From Clostridium sp. CAG:169 (GTDB lineage Bacteria > Bacillota > Clostridia > Oscillospirales > Ruminococcaceae), in NCBI GenBank assembly GCA_000435195.1, contig FR880168.1, positions 1 to 11,538 of the forward strand: a stretch of DNA of 11,538 nucleotides, read 5' to 3'. Below are positions 11,174-11,538 of the stretch, piece by piece. The notes below the pieces were generated by a model, which was not told the origin of the DNA, did no database searches, and saw only the letters and a list, made by a program, of their open reading frames with translations. Numbering within the stretch: position 1 is the stretch's first letter; each line of letters opens with the position of its first letter. The position numbers and the translations under genes were made by a program.

Positions 11174-11538
11174 ATGTCTACGGTTTTGCAAATCTATGAA
11201 GCAATCGACCGGCTGGCGCCCTTTTCCCTGTCGATGGATTTTGATAACACCGGCATCCTGGTGGGTGATCGCCAGAAGAAGGTGGAGCGTGCGCTGCTGG
11301 CGTTGGACTGCACTAAGGAGGTGCTGCGCCAGGCAAAGGAGCTGGGCGCACAGTTGATTATTACCCACCATCCCATTATCTTTCATCCAATCAAGCGGGT
11401 CAACGAGGATTCGCTGGTTTACCATCTGCTGCGCAGCGACATCGCCGTCATCAGCGCGCACACCAACCTGGACATCGCACAGGGCGGTGTGAACGACCTG
11501 CTGGCAAAGCGCATCGGCTTGAGCGACTGCCGTGGCTT
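11174..11538 (+). CDS. Nif3/YqfO-family dinuclear metal protein (5' part; runs off the window)
   Basis: This is the start of a conserved protein of the NIF3 family, which binds two metal ions. Its reaction is unsettled; some bacterial members have been described as GTP cyclohydrolase I type 2 homologues. The first 121 residues show the family landmarks FDNTGILVGD (23-32), ITHHPIIFHPIK (63-74) with H65 and H66, and SAHTNLD (94-100) with D100, which supply metal ligands. AAAGGAGGA lies about 7 bases before the ATG. It is transcribed with trmK, probably from the promoter at 10377. The reading frame continues past the right edge, so length and the rest of the active site cannot be judged. Confidence 0.93.
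   Translation, partial: MSTVLQIYEAIDRLAPFSLSMDFDNTGILVGDRQKKVERALLALDCTKEVLRQAKELGAQLIITHHPIIFHPIKRVNEDSLVYHLLRSDIAVISAHTNLDIAQGGVNDLLAKRIGLSDCRG

Noticed and set aside
1..11538. Mobile element, CRISPR array, defence or toxin-antitoxin system
   Set aside because: No transposase, integrase, repeat-spacer pattern or defence domains were found; all long genes belong to known housekeeping, transport or sporulation families.

Overview
The window looks like a chromosomal segment of an anaerobic, endospore-forming Firmicute of the class Clostridia, perhaps the Oscillospiraceae/Ruminococcaceae lineage. Three things point there: the spore genes (spoVAC-spoVAD-spoVAE, gpr, spoIIP), strong AGGAGG ribosome binding sites before almost every gene, and G+C-moderate coding DNA (roughly half G+C by eye) with A+T-rich intergenic regions. 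The lineage is an inference from style and gene content; no marker here fixes the genus.

Layout from left to right. Bases 1-24 are the 3' end of a tRNA with encoded CCA. Two near-identical palindromic terminators follow (24-55 and 78-112), then alr (alanine racemase, minus strand). Divergent from alr is the spoVAC-spoVAD-spoVAE operon (1511-3347), which loads dipicolinic acid into the forespore. A bidirectional terminator separates it from a convergent Nudix hydrolase of the ADP-ribose pyrophosphatase type (3424-3969, minus) and rpsT (ribosomal protein S20, 4092-4343, minus). Divergent from rpsT are gpr (protease that degrades the small acid-soluble spore proteins at germination) and spoIIP (peptidoglycan hydrolase of engulfment), ending at 6713. 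A possible 50-residue membrane peptide lies at 6765-6917 before a strong terminator. A TVP38/TMEM64 (DedA-like) membrane protein (6975-7694, minus) is divergent from a MATE efflux transporter (7936-9300), which is followed by exonuclease III (9367-10122). After a roughly 320-base intergenic region with two promoter-like sites and a terminator come trmK (10445-11149) and the start of a Nif3/YqfO-family gene that runs off the right edge.

How the genes fit together. From 124 to 6713 the window is mostly a spore-formation and germination block. Promoter-like sites match the known timing of these genes: a sigma-G type -10 before spoVAC, a sigma-F type site before gpr, and a weaker sigma-E type site before spoIIP. 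An alanine racemase divergent from spoVA is suggestive because L-alanine is a common germinant and D-alanine an inhibitor in many spore formers, but housekeeping D-alanine supply for the cell wall is an equally good reason. The block is interleaved with translation genes (tRNA, rpsT, trmK) and repair or housekeeping genes (Nudix, xth).

I see no mobile element, CRISPR array, prophage or defence island, and no clearly undescribed system. The less ordinary signals are small: twin terminators that differ by paired substitutions, a 26-base perfect palindrome on the Nudix promoter, a short open frame that continues the spoIIP frame past its stop, a 19-codon leader ORF overlapping the MATE start by ATGA, and a U-rich promoter-to-terminator unit before trmK.
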